A stretch of DNA of 64,000 bases from positions 248,001 through 312,000 of the forward strand of contig CANJLW010000002.1 in assembly GCA_947475245.1 (NCBI GenBank), written 5' to 3'. Made by a program: the position numbers and the translations under genes. The DNA is from Acetobacteraceae bacterium. Lineage in GTDB: Bacteria > Pseudomonadota > Alphaproteobacteria > Acetobacterales > Acetobacteraceae. Below the pieces are notes generated by a model. The model saw only the letters and a program-made list of their open reading frames with translations. It was not told where the DNA came from and made no database searches. Positions 52,991-60,944 of the stretch are shown here, piece after piece; positions within the stretch are counted from its first letter, which is position 1, and every line of letters begins with the position of its first letter.

Positions 52991-53701
52991 ATGTCTTTAC
53001 TGTCGAGACGCGGCATTCTGTTGGGTGCCGCCGCGGCCGCATTCGCGCCGAGGGTTAGCTGGGCACAGACGCCCGCGCCGTTCGTCCAGGCACCGCTGCC
53101 TTACGCGCCCGAAGCGAATGAGCCGCATATCGACGCGCAGACCATGCAAATCCATCACGGTCGGCATCACGCGGCCTATGTGACCAACCTGAACAACGCG
53201 CTGAAAGACCATCCGCAGATCGTCGCGATGGGTATCGTCGGGATGCTGGCGAAGCTGTCCGAACTACCGGACTCCGTGCGTACGGTCGTGCGCAACAACG
53301 GTGGCGGGCACGCCAATCACACCATGTTCTGGCAGATCATGGGCGGCAAGGGCGGCGCGCCCGGTGGCGATGTCGGTGCCGCGATCGATCGCGATTTCGG
53401 CTCCTTCGATAAGCTCAAGGAAAGCTTCAACCGCGCCGGCCTGACCCAGTTCGGCTCCGGCTGGGCGATGGTGACGGTTGATCGCGCCGGCAAACTGGCC
53501 ATTGTTTCCCGCCCCAATCAGGACACGCCCTTGATGGACGGCGGCCGGGTATTGTTCGGCAACGACGTCTGGGAACACGCCTATTACCTGAAATACCAGA
53601 ACCGGCGCGCCGACTATCTGACGGCGTGGTGGAATGTCGTGAACTGGGCGGAAGTCGCAAAACGCTACGACGCCGCCAAGGCCGGCACGCTGGAGGTTTA
53701 A
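52991..53701 (+). CDS. Exported Fe/Mn superoxide dismutase
   Basis: A 236-residue superoxide dismutase with an N-terminal signal carrying twin arginines (SRRGILLGAAAAAFA, then an AQT cleavage region), so probably exported by Tat. Metal ligands of the Fe/Mn class are in the QIHHGRHHAAYV region, HANHTMFW and NDVWEHAYYL. GSGWAMVTVDRAGKLAIV is the usual core. ATG 52991 has GGAGGA 6 bases upstream. It is only 26 bases after yejF, but its own ribosome site and different role suggest it need not be part of the importer operon. Most Fe/Mn enzymes are cytosolic, so the signal is notable. Confidence 0.92.
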   Translation: MSLLSRRGILLGAAAAAFAPRVSWAQTPAPFVQAPLPYAPEANEPHIDAQTMQIHHGRHHAAYVTNLNNALKDHPQIVAMGIVGMLAKLSELPDSVRTVVRNNGGGHANHTMFWQIMGGKGGAPGGDVGAAIDRDFGSFDKLKESFNRAGLTQFGSGWAMVTVDRAGKLAIVSRPNQDTPLMDGGRVLFGNDVWEHAYYLKYQNRRADYLTAWWNVVNWAEVAKRYDAAKAGTLEV

Positions 53702-53705
53702 TCCG

Positions 53706-53730
53706 GCGCGCCGACCCGGCGTGTTGTTTA
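53706..53730 (+). terminator. Possible terminator after the superoxide dismutase gene
   Basis: A short stem (core CGCCG/CGGCG at 53709-53713 and 53717-53721, extendable with G-U pairs) is followed by TGTTGTTT. It is weak, but well placed between two convergent genes. Confidence 0.35.
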
Positions 53731-54927
53731 CCAGGCTTCCTTGCCGTCTTTCGGCCGGGAAATCGCGGCTGCTGCCTTGGCGCGCTGTTCGGCTTCGTGC
53801 TTGTCGAACATCGCCTTGGCCGCGGTCGTGCGCTTTTCCGTCAGCAGGTCGCGGTTTTCCGTGCACCAGTCGAAGGATTCCACGCGCGGCCGATTGTCGC
53901 CGGAAAAATGCGGCATCACATAACGTTGGTACAACTCGTACGAACGCTTGGTTTCCTCGAAATCGGCCCAGTTATGGACCTGTTGCAGGAACACGCCGAA
54001 ATCGCCCTGCTTGTCGTACAGACGCTGGATCATGGCGATCGCGTCGTCGGGCGTGCCGATGACGCCGAACTTGTTCTCGACGAACCATTCGGCAGCGTCC
54101 TGGCCTTGCGGCACGATGAAGCGAGGCTGGTTGTTGTTCAGGTAGTTCAGATACGGCTCAAACCCGTATTTCACATTCTTGAACGCCTGCTCCCGCGTTT
54201 CCGCGATGTGCATCGGCCCCACCAGACGCAGCCGCCTGGGATCCATCGTGCGACCATCTTCGGCGGCGACGTCGTTGGCGATTTTCCAGTTCGCCGCCAG
54301 CGCGTCGTAGCCGAACGGGTTGGTGGCCGCGACGCAGATCATGCTGGTGTCGTACTTGCCGGCCAGCCGTCCGCCCGACGGTGTCACCGCGCTGACCACC
54401 GCGACTTCGGGGTAAGGCTTCGTGTACGGCAGAATATGCGCGCGGGCGCCGACATAGTTGTACCAGTCGGTCTTCTCGGTGACGATCTCTCCCTTGAAGA
54501 ACCGCAGGATCACGTCCAGCGCTTCCGCCATGCGATCGCGCTGGGTCTCGGGATCGATACCCATCATCAGCGCGTCCGACGCCAACAGCCCGGGACCGGC
54601 CCCGAACATCACGCGCCCGCGGGTGTGGTGGTCGAGCTGGATGATCCGGTTCGCCGTCATCAACGGATTGTGATACGGCAGCGAAATCACACCGGTGCCG
54701 AACTTGATCGATTTGGTGCGTTCGGCGGCAACCGCGATAAACAGCTCCGGCGAACTGATCAGTTCCCAGCCGGCCGAGTGATGTTCGCCGATCCATGCCT
54801 CGTGAAAGCCGAGCCGATCGAGCCATTGCATGAGTTCAAGGTCGCGATCGAGGCAGGCGGCCGGGTTCTCGTTCATCGGATGGAACGGCGGCAGGAATGC
54901 GCCGTGGCGTAGCGGGATACTGGGCAT
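53728..54927 (-). CDS. LLM class flavin-dependent oxidoreductase, limonene monooxygenase-like
   Basis: A luciferase-like flavin monooxygenase, 399 residues, close to limonene 1,2-monooxygenase/alkanal monooxygenase-like enzymes. It has RHGAFLPPFHPMNENPAACL, HEAWIGEHHSAGWE, GTGVISLPYHNPLMTANR and GRVMFGAGPGLLASDA. A strong AGGAGGAC site lies upstream of the ATG at 54927. A separate flavin reductase would be needed and is not nearby. It is divergent from the TIR gene pair. Confidence 0.9.
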   Translation of the reverse strand: MPSIPLRHGAFLPPFHPMNENPAACLDRDLELMQWLDRLGFHEAWIGEHHSAGWELISSPELFIAVAAERTKSIKFGTGVISLPYHNPLMTANRIIQLDHHTRGRVMFGAGPGLLASDALMMGIDPETQRDRMAEALDVILRFFKGEIVTEKTDWYNYVGARAHILPYTKPYPEVAVVSAVTPSGGRLAGKYDTSMICVAATNPFGYDALAANWKIANDVAAEDGRTMDPRRLRLVGPMHIAETREQAFKNVKYGFEPYLNYLNNNQPRFIVPQGQDAAEWFVENKFGVIGTPDDAIAMIQRLYDKQGDFGVFLQQVHNWADFEETKRSYELYQRYVMPHFSGDNRPRVESFDWCTENRDLLTEKRTTAAKAMFDKHEAEQRAKAAAAISRPKDGKEAW

Positions 54928-55113
54928 ATGTGGTGTCCTCCTGCGCCCATGTTATCAGGGATCGCGGTGACGCAAACCCGCGTGGGCGCCTGTTACGCGG
55001 AGAAGACGCGTTCGGAGGAAGCGTTTGGCGTGAGAAGCAGTAATATGATATCTTGAAGGCGATGACGAGACGCTGTCTTCGTCCACGCCAGCGCAAGGAA
55101 AGGGTCGCGCAGC

Positions 55114-55722
55114 ATGGAATCGCTCCCGCCTGTTGGCTTTTGGAGCTACGAGCGCACTGATGATGAGTTGTCTCGGGGCAACCTTTCTGCGCTGCGCCGC
55201 ATCTTCCGCCGCGAATTGCAAATTCGCGTTGGTCGCACACCGTTAAAGATGCGCGAGTCAGTCGATCCAGAATTCGCCGACGGGTCGGTCGACTGGGAAC
55301 GCCAGATAAGCGACGCTCTGGCCGAGTCGTCGTTCATGGTGGTCTTCATGACCCCGGCATACTTCCAGAGCGAATATCGCGCCCGGGAATTGCTTCAGTT
55401 CCACGCACGCGAACTGTCTCTGGGGCGGCAAGGTCTTATTTTTCCAATTCTCTACGTTGACATTGATCATATCAACCCAGCTGATCCTGGCGCTTGTGTT
55501 GAGCCTCGCGTTTGGGAAATTCTCATGCGCCGCCAAAATCTCGATCTGCGGGATGCGCGACTGAATGATCCGGAACGATCGCCGGAAATCTGGTCCAGAG
55601 TCGGGGACCTCGCCAGGGCGATTGTATCGTCTCTCCAACCGTCTGTTATTTCCTCGTACCTGGATAAAAATCTAAAATCTAAGCATTTCCGGGACATATT
55701 GACCCAAAGCCGAGTATTTTAA
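55114..55722 (+). CDS. TIR-domain protein (candidate antiphage/NAD-directed protein)
   Basis: A 202-residue protein whose first about 140 residues form a TIR domain: GFWSYERTDDELSRGN (box 1), VDWERQISDALAESSFMVVFMTPAYF (strand D and box 2) and SEYRARELLQFHARE. Glu92 is the probable catalytic Glu of TIR NADases; the common Cys two residues before it is Ala90. The C-terminal part (about 140-202) is helical with no match I can name. Base composition is lower than that of the neighbours (22 of 60 G+C at 55621-55680). The next gene overlaps by one base and encodes a membrane-anchored protein. This looks like a two-gene defence unit; NAD cleavage is inferred only. Confidence 0.8.
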   Translation: MESLPPVGFWSYERTDDELSRGNLSALRRIFRRELQIRVGRTPLKMRESVDPEFADGSVDWERQISDALAESSFMVVFMTPAYFQSEYRARELLQFHARELSLGRQGLIFPILYVDIDHINPADPGACVEPRVWEILMRRQNLDLRDARLNDPERSPEIWSRVGDLARAIVSSLQPSVISSYLDKNLKSKHFRDILTQSRVF

Positions 55723-56111
55723 TGTCGGCCGAACGAGCGTGCTGCGATGCCTTGGCGCGGGCTGAAGGCGATCGCTACCTTGCTCTCCAGGAAACCGTCG
55801 CGCTGGGACTTTTGGTCGCCCGCAAATGGGACCGAGCGACATCTGGAACGGACGGACGAACCCCACCCTCGGCCGACGAAGTCGCGCGCTACGACAGTTT
55901 TACCGATCGGGAAATCCAGGAATTTCGCGCCACCGCGTCCCGCGCAATTACGGAATATGCAGCGTCCCTGCCGCAGCAATCATGGTGGACGCCCGTCATT
56001 CAGGGCTGCGTCAGTGCGCTTTTCTACTCGTTGTTTTTGGCACTCATCGTCCTTATCGTTAAGCTATCCGGGTCCGACGTCATCACCGTCTTGCGCATGC
56101 TTGTCGGCTGA
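55722..56111 (+). CDS. Small protein with C-terminal transmembrane helix, partner of the TIR gene
   Basis: A 129-residue protein with no family I recognise. Residues 1-85 are charged and mostly helical (ERACCDALARAEGDRY, DSFTDREIQEFRA). Residues about 92-113 (VIQGCVSALFYSLFLALIV) form one membrane helix, and a short tail follows. Its ATG shares the last base of the TIR stop codon (TAATG), so the pair is translated together. It could be a sensor, membrane anchor or effector for the TIR protein. The downstream MFS gene begins 10 bases later but is of a different type. Confidence 0.65.
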   Translation: MSAERACCDALARAEGDRYLALQETVALGLLVARKWDRATSGTDGRTPPSADEVARYDSFTDREIQEFRATASRAITEYAASLPQQSWWTPVIQGCVSALFYSLFLALIVLIVKLSGSDVITVLRMLVG

Positions 56112-56121
56112 AGCAATCGAC

Positions 56122-57486
56122 ATGGGCGAATCGGTCGATCGTAAAGTCTGGACGATCGCCGCCGCCTGCACCTGCGGGCCGCTGATGTCGGGCCTCGATT
56201 CGACGATGGTCAACGTCTCCCTCGACGCCATCGGCCGAGACTTCGCCGTCCCCCTCGGCGTCATCCAATGGGTCACCAGCGGGTATCTGCTGGCGCTGGC
56301 CCTGGCTTTGCCACTCTGCGGCTGGCTCGTCGATCGTATCGGTGCTCGTCGAGTGTTCCTGGGATGCTTCGCGGGGTTCGTCCTGTGTTCGGCATTGTGC
56401 GGCCTGGCCGGTTCGGCTCAGGTGCTTATCGCGTGCCGGGTGTTGCAGGGAATCGCCGGCGGACTGCTTGCGCCAATGATGCAGATGATGATGGCGCGCC
56501 ATGCGGGGCGGCATATGGCGCGGGTCATCGGCATCGCGGCGATGCCCGTCATGGTCGGCCAGATGTTCGGCCCCAGCCTGGGCGGATTGATCCTGACCTG
56601 GCTCGACTGGCACTACATCTTCCTGGTCAATGTGCCCGTGGGCCTGTTGGCGTTCGTCTACGCCTGGACCGTGCTGCCGGCGGATGAAGGGGCCAATCCG
56701 CGCCGACTCGACCTGATCGGATTCGCGATGATCTCCCCCGGTCTCGCGTTGCTGTTGCAGGGTATGGTGTCGCTGGCGCATGGCGACGCGGAGGCCCCTT
56801 ACAGCCTGGCCGCCAGCGTCCTGCTGCTGGCCGGCTATGCGCGCCACGCGCTGCGCAAACCCGCGACCGCGCTGATCGACCTGCGCCTGTTTCGCGGGCG
56901 GACATTTCGGGCCGCGGCGGCCACGCAGTTTCTGTCGAACGCAATCAACTTCGGCGGCCAGCTTCTGATGCCGCTGTATTTTCTGAAAGTACGCGACCTG
57001 TCGCCCGGCATGACCGGCCTGCTGCTGGCACCGATGGGGCTCGGCGTGTTCTTCGCGCTGCCCATCATGGGACGGCTGAGCGAGCGGTTCGGCGCCCGCG
57101 CCATTTCGGGAACCGGGGCAATGCTGGCAATGCTCGGCACGCTGCCCTTTGCGTTGGCGGGGCCGGATACACCGGTGGCATGGCTGTCCCTGGCCTTGTT
57201 GCTGCGCGGCTTCGGCGGCGGGTCGATCACCATTCCGTCGGCCGCCGCCGCCTATGCGTCGGTCCCGCGGGAGGCATTGGGACACGCCGCGACGGCGATC
57301 AATATCTGTCAGCGCTTCGGCGGCCCGGCCGGAACGACGGGCCTCGCGATCTGTCTGCAATACGCGCTGAGCGGCACCGACATTCCGGCGACAGCCTATA
57401 CGGCGACGTTCTGGGTCCTGGCGGGTTTGGCGGGGGCGGCGTTGATCGCGGCGTCGCAACTTCCCGGACGGTCCCCCAGGGTATGA
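56122..57486 (+). CDS. MFS transporter, DHA2 (EmrB/QacA) family
   Basis: An inner-membrane drug:proton antiporter of the DHA2 type, 454 residues. Motif blocks are LDSTMVNVSLDAIGRDF, WVTSGYLLALALALPLCGWL, DRIGARRVFLGC and RVLQGIAGGLLAPMMQMM (motif C region). The start at 56122 (MGESVDRKVWTIAAA) is chosen because the longer frame runs across the TIR partner gene. No adaptor (EmrA) or regulator gene is adjacent. It may be a host gene that only lies next to the TIR pair. Confidence 0.9.
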   Translation: MGESVDRKVWTIAAACTCGPLMSGLDSTMVNVSLDAIGRDFAVPLGVIQWVTSGYLLALALALPLCGWLVDRIGARRVFLGCFAGFVLCSALCGLAGSAQVLIACRVLQGIAGGLLAPMMQMMMARHAGRHMARVIGIAAMPVMVGQMFGPSLGGLILTWLDWHYIFLVNVPVGLLAFVYAWTVLPADEGANPRRLDLIGFAMISPGLALLLQGMVSLAHGDAEAPYSLAASVLLLAGYARHALRKPATALIDLRLFRGRTFRAAAATQFLSNAINFGGQLLMPLYFLKVRDLSPGMTGLLLAPMGLGVFFALPIMGRLSERFGARAISGTGAMLAMLGTLPFALAGPDTPVAWLSLALLLRGFGGGSITIPSAAAAYASVPREALGHAATAINICQRFGGPAGTTGLAICLQYALSGTDIPATAYTATFWVLAGLAGAALIAASQLPGRSPRV

Positions 57487-57562
57487 GCGCGGGCATGATC
57501 TCGACGCCGACGCCAAGGCAAGCGTAAGCTCCGCTCCAAACCTGGAACCGGGAGCGTCCATT

Positions 57563-58789
57563 ATGAGCGGAGAGAATTGTCTTGCGGGCCTGAAAATCCT
57601 CGACCTGACACAGTTTGAGGCTGGGCCGTCCTGCACCGAAGCCCTGGCCTGGATGGGGGCCGATGTGGTGAAGGTCGAAAATCCGGGTCTGGGCGATCCA
57701 GGCCGGTCATCCGGGCGCAGCAGCGCCGACAAGGATGCCAACTACTTCCTGCAATACAACTCCAACAAGCGGTCGGTCGCGATCAACCTCAAGGATCCGC
57801 GCGGCCTCGAACTCGTCAAGAACATGGCCAAACAGGCCGATGTGATGATCGAGAACTTCGCCCCCGGCGCGATCGAGCGGCTGGGGCTGAGCTACGATGT
57901 CGTCAAGGCGATCAATCCCGGCATCATCTTCTGCCAGATCAAGGGCTTCGGATCGGGCAGCCCCTTCGAAAAGGGCCTGGCCTTCGACATGATCGCGCAG
58001 GCCTGCGGCGGACTGATGTCGGTGACCGGCGAGGAAGACGGCCCGCCCTGCAAGCCCGGCGCGACGATCGGCGATACCGGAACCGGTATGATCATGGCCG
58101 TATCGATCCTGGGTGCCTATATCCGGCGCCTGCGCACCGGACAGGGGGAGCATCTGCAACTGGCGATGCAGGACTCCATCATGCACTACATTCGCAATGC
58201 GTTCACCTACATGGAACGCACCGAAGGCAAGCCCGCGCCTCGGGCGGGATCGAAGACCGTCGGCGGCGGTAACCCGCCGATCGGCGTCTACCCCTGCAAG
58301 GGCGGCGGGCCGAACGATTACGTCTATATCTACACATCCGCCGCGAATCCCGAGCATTGGACCCGCCTGTTGAAAGTCATGGGGCGCGAGGACCTGATCG
58401 GCGACGCGCGCTATGCCACGCCGGCGGCGCGGACCGAGCGTCGCGAGGAAGTGGACGCCATCGTTGCCGAATGGACCCGCACGCACGACAAGCATACCGC
58501 GATGCAACTGGTCAGCGGTGCGACGATCCCGTCGGGCGCGGTTCTCGATACGCGCGAACTCGCCGACGACAAGACGTTCGAGCAGCGCAAGATCCGCCAG
58601 ACCATGAAGCACCCGGTCAACGGCGATTATGTCATGAGCGGTTGGCCCGTTCGCTTCGGCGGCGAACCGCCGGCCGTCGGTCCTGCCCCCTTGCTGGGCC
58701 AGCACAGCGGGATTGTCCTGGCGGATTGGCTGAAAATGGATTCCGCCGCGATCGGCGGTCTGAAAGCGGAAAAGGTGATCGTGGAATGA
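57563..58789 (+). CDS. CaiB/BaiF CoA-transferase family protein
   Basis: A class III CoA transferase, 408 residues. It has the N-terminal GLKILDLTQFEAGPSCTEALAWMGADVVKVE and NSNKRSVAINLKDPRGLELV. The catalytic Asp lies in GATIGDTGTGMIMAV, and the late block is HPVNGDYVMSGWPVRFGG. It moves CoA between a carboxylic acid and an acyl-CoA. It overlaps the following enoyl-CoA hydratase by 4 bases, so the two probably serve one degradation pathway. The substrate is unknown. Confidence 0.94.
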   Translation: MSGENCLAGLKILDLTQFEAGPSCTEALAWMGADVVKVENPGLGDPGRSSGRSSADKDANYFLQYNSNKRSVAINLKDPRGLELVKNMAKQADVMIENFAPGAIERLGLSYDVVKAINPGIIFCQIKGFGSGSPFEKGLAFDMIAQACGGLMSVTGEEDGPPCKPGATIGDTGTGMIMAVSILGAYIRRLRTGQGEHLQLAMQDSIMHYIRNAFTYMERTEGKPAPRAGSKTVGGGNPPIGVYPCKGGGPNDYVYIYTSAANPEHWTRLLKVMGREDLIGDARYATPAARTERREEVDAIVAEWTRTHDKHTAMQLVSGATIPSGAVLDTRELADDKTFEQRKIRQTMKHPVNGDYVMSGWPVRFGGEPPAVGPAPLLGQHSGIVLADWLKMDSAAIGGLKAEKVIVE

Positions 58790-59562
58790 CGCGTCAATTT
58801 TGCACGGTTCAGGACGAGGGCCGGATTCGGATCGTTACGCTGAACCGGCCGGAAGTGCTGAACGCCCTGCATGCCGATGCCAACGACGAGTTGGCCGAGG
58901 TATGGGACGAATTCGCCGCCCGGGACGATCTTTGGGTGGGGATCATAACGGGTGCGGGCGGCAGAGCATTCTCCGCCGGCAACGATTTGAAGGTGCAGGC
59001 GGCCGGTAAGCGCCGCCCCAACGGGCCGCGCGGCTTTGCCGGTATCTGCCACCGGTTCGACCTGTTCAAGCCGATGATTGCGGCTGTCAACGGCGTCGCG
59101 ATGGGCGGCGGTTTTGAAACAGCGCTGGCCTGCGACATCATTATCGCCGCGGAAAATGCGACGTTCGCGCTGCCGGAGCCTCGCGTCGGCCTGATCGCCG
59201 GCGGCGGCGGCGTCCACCGCCTGCCGCGCACCATTCCGATCAAGCAGGCGATGGGGATGATCCTGACCGGACGCCGGGTGCCGGCAAAGGAAGGGTTCGA
59301 GCTTGGTTTCGTCACCGAACTCGTCCCGGAAGGGCAGGCTTTGGAAGCGGCCAGGCGTTGGGCCAACATGATCCTGGAATGCTCGCCCAAGGCGGTGCGC
59401 GCGTCGAAGCAGGCGTCGTACATGGGGCTGGACGAGCAGAAGCTGGAAACGGCGATGCGCACCGTCTATCCGGCGCAGCAGGAAAACATCGAAAGCCAGG
59501 ACTATATCGAAGGGCCGAAGGCCTTCGCCGAGAAGCGGAAGCCGGACTGGAAAAACAAGTAG
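58786..59562 (+). CDS. Enoyl-CoA hydratase/isomerase family protein
   Basis: A crotonase-fold enzyme, 258 residues. The oxyanion-hole segments are AFSAGNDLKVQAAG and NGVAMGGGFETALACDIIIA. The hydratase region FALPEPRVGLIAGGGGVHRLPR holds the Glu (PEPR) but a Gly in place of the second common Glu. It begins at the ATG overlapping the CaiB stop. The late FAEKRKPDWKNK tail is typical. Likely partner of the CoA transferase in activating and converting an unsaturated acid. Confidence 0.93.
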   Translation: MTRQFCTVQDEGRIRIVTLNRPEVLNALHADANDELAEVWDEFAARDDLWVGIITGAGGRAFSAGNDLKVQAAGKRRPNGPRGFAGICHRFDLFKPMIAAVNGVAMGGGFETALACDIIIAAENATFALPEPRVGLIAGGGGVHRLPRTIPIKQAMGMILTGRRVPAKEGFELGFVTELVPEGQALEAARRWANMILECSPKAVRASKQASYMGLDEQKLETAMRTVYPAQQENIESQDYIEGPKAFAEKRKPDWKNK

Positions 59563-59579
59563 GCGAGGGGAGGGGCATC

Positions 59580-60146
59580 ATGGCGGCAGACTTCGTTGCC
59601 GCGGTGCCCCTCGCGCCGAACCGGTTGGGTATGTTTCCCGTGGGCGCCGTGGCCGAACCCGACCGCGCCATGTTGGAAGCGGTGCTTTCCGCCACCCACG
59701 CGCGCATTGCGGACCAATGGGACGTTGGCCTCGCCCGAGGCGAGTTGTTCTGGGTGACACTGTGGCAAGCCGGTCAGCCAAACGGCTCGAAAGAGTTCCC
59801 AATTGATCGCGCGCTCGATCTTTGGGTGCGGAAGATCGTTGCCGCCTGTTATCCGAACGACGACGTCGTGCTGGACGGTTACGGTTTTACGGTTAATCCG
59901 GTCGCCTCCCGCGCCCAGGAATGGCACGTTGATTATCACAGACACTACTCCACCCTGTTCATCCCCATGACAACGCTGACGCCGGACAATGCGCTGCAAT
60001 ATGTTGCGATGTCGGATGCGATTCCCGACGATGTCTACGCCGGCGCGGCACGCAACCCGTCCGATATCGATTTCGATATGCTGCTGGCCGGATGCGCCGC
60101 TTGGGCCGGCGGAGCCAGTCGTTGCGAGTATTCGGTAGGACGTTGA
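59580..60146 (+). CDS. Hypothetical protein, possibly a truncated Fe(II)-dioxygenase-like protein
   Basis: A 188-residue protein of uncertain family. AQEWHVDYHRHYSTLFIPM contains an HxD pair, and TLTPDNALQYVAM follows. Together they recall phytanoyl-CoA/2-oxoglutarate-type dioxygenases. A second conserved His and Arg would be expected near the C-terminus but are not present, and the protein stops at CEYSVGR. It could be a shortened or frameshifted gene, or a different fold. It is 17 bases after the hydratase gene. Confidence 0.55.
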   Translation: MAADFVAAVPLAPNRLGMFPVGAVAEPDRAMLEAVLSATHARIADQWDVGLARGELFWVTLWQAGQPNGSKEFPIDRALDLWVRKIVAACYPNDDVVLDGYGFTVNPVASRAQEWHVDYHRHYSTLFIPMTTLTPDNALQYVAMSDAIPDDVYAGAARNPSDIDFDMLLAGCAAWAGGASRCEYSVGR

Positions 60147-60215
60147 CGCCGACCGACGGTTGACGCCGGCGGCACAGCCGGATCATCTGATCATCTGTCA
60201 CCGGAAAGGAACACA

Positions 60216-60581
60216 ATGGGCATCCGCGTTCATAACCTGTACTGCGACGCCGATGGCGAGTCCCATTGGCGCGACATCCAAATCGATTGGGCGGAAGAGA
60301 ATGAGGCCGGGAAGCTGTCGAAGCTGCAACCCGCTTTCGGCATCATATTCCGCCAAACCCAGGCCGAACACGACAGGCCCTGGCACCCCGCGCCGCGCCG
60401 CCAGTACATCATCAATCTGGACGCCGGCGTCGAACTGACCGCCAGTGACGGAGAGGCGCGCGCCATCGGCGCCGGAGAGGTCATTCTGGTGGAGGGCGTT
60501 TCGGGCAAGGGCCACCTGTCGAAGTCCATCAACAACCAGATGCGGCACTCCATCTTCATCCCGCTTGAACCGGAGAACTGA
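60216..60581 (+). CDS. Cupin-domain protein, first of a tandem pair
   Basis: A 121-residue single-domain cupin-like protein. PRRQYIINLDAGVELTASDGE and GAGEVILVEGVSGKGHLSK are the two short conserved strands. Metal-binding His positions are fewer than in classic cupins; WHPAPRRQ and GKGHLSK hold the candidate His residues. It precedes a homologous gene by 4 bases; about half of the residues are identical by eye. It may be a small-molecule binding or isomerase-like protein. Confidence 0.78.
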   Translation: MGIRVHNLYCDADGESHWRDIQIDWAEENEAGKLSKLQPAFGIIFRQTQAEHDRPWHPAPRRQYIINLDAGVELTASDGEARAIGAGEVILVEGVSGKGHLSKSINNQMRHSIFIPLEPEN

Positions 60582-60585
60582 TCCA

Positions 60586-60936
60586 ATGCGTATTCATAAC
60601 ATTTATGTCGATGCCGCCGGCGAAACCCACTGGCGCGATGTCGAGGTCAAATGGACGTCGGAACGGAACGGCAGCAAATTGTCGGACCGCCTGCCCGCCA
60701 CCGGCATCATCTTCCGCGAAACCGCGGGCGATTACGATCTGGACTGGCACCCCGCGCCGCGGCGCCAATACATCATCAACCTGGACGGCGGCGTGAAGAT
60801 CACCGCCAGCGACGGCGAAGCCCGAGAGATCGGCGCCGGCGAAGTGATCCTGGTCGAAGACATCTCCGGCAAGGGCCACCTGTCGCAATCGATCGGCGGC
60901 AAGATGCGGCATTCGATTTTCGTTCCGGTCGAGTGA
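60586..60936 (+). CDS. Cupin-domain protein, second of a tandem pair
   Basis: A 116-residue homologue of the previous protein. The same blocks are present: THWRDVEVKW, WHPAPRRQYIINLDGGVK and GAGEVILVEDISGKGHLSQ. The pair arose by tandem duplication, then diverged mainly in residues 20-50. It starts 4 bases after the first cupin and is followed 8 bases later by the 2-hydroxyacid dehydrogenase gene, so these are probably one transcript. Confidence 0.78.
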   Translation: MRIHNIYVDAAGETHWRDVEVKWTSERNGSKLSDRLPATGIIFRETAGDYDLDWHPAPRRQYIINLDGGVKITASDGEAREIGAGEVILVEDISGKGHLSQSIGGKMRHSIFVPVE

Positions 60937-60944
60937 TCGCGGCG

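Noticed and set aside
55747-56121. Extension of the MFS gene upstream
   Set aside because: It runs through the TIR partner gene in another frame. The family N-terminus begins at 56122.
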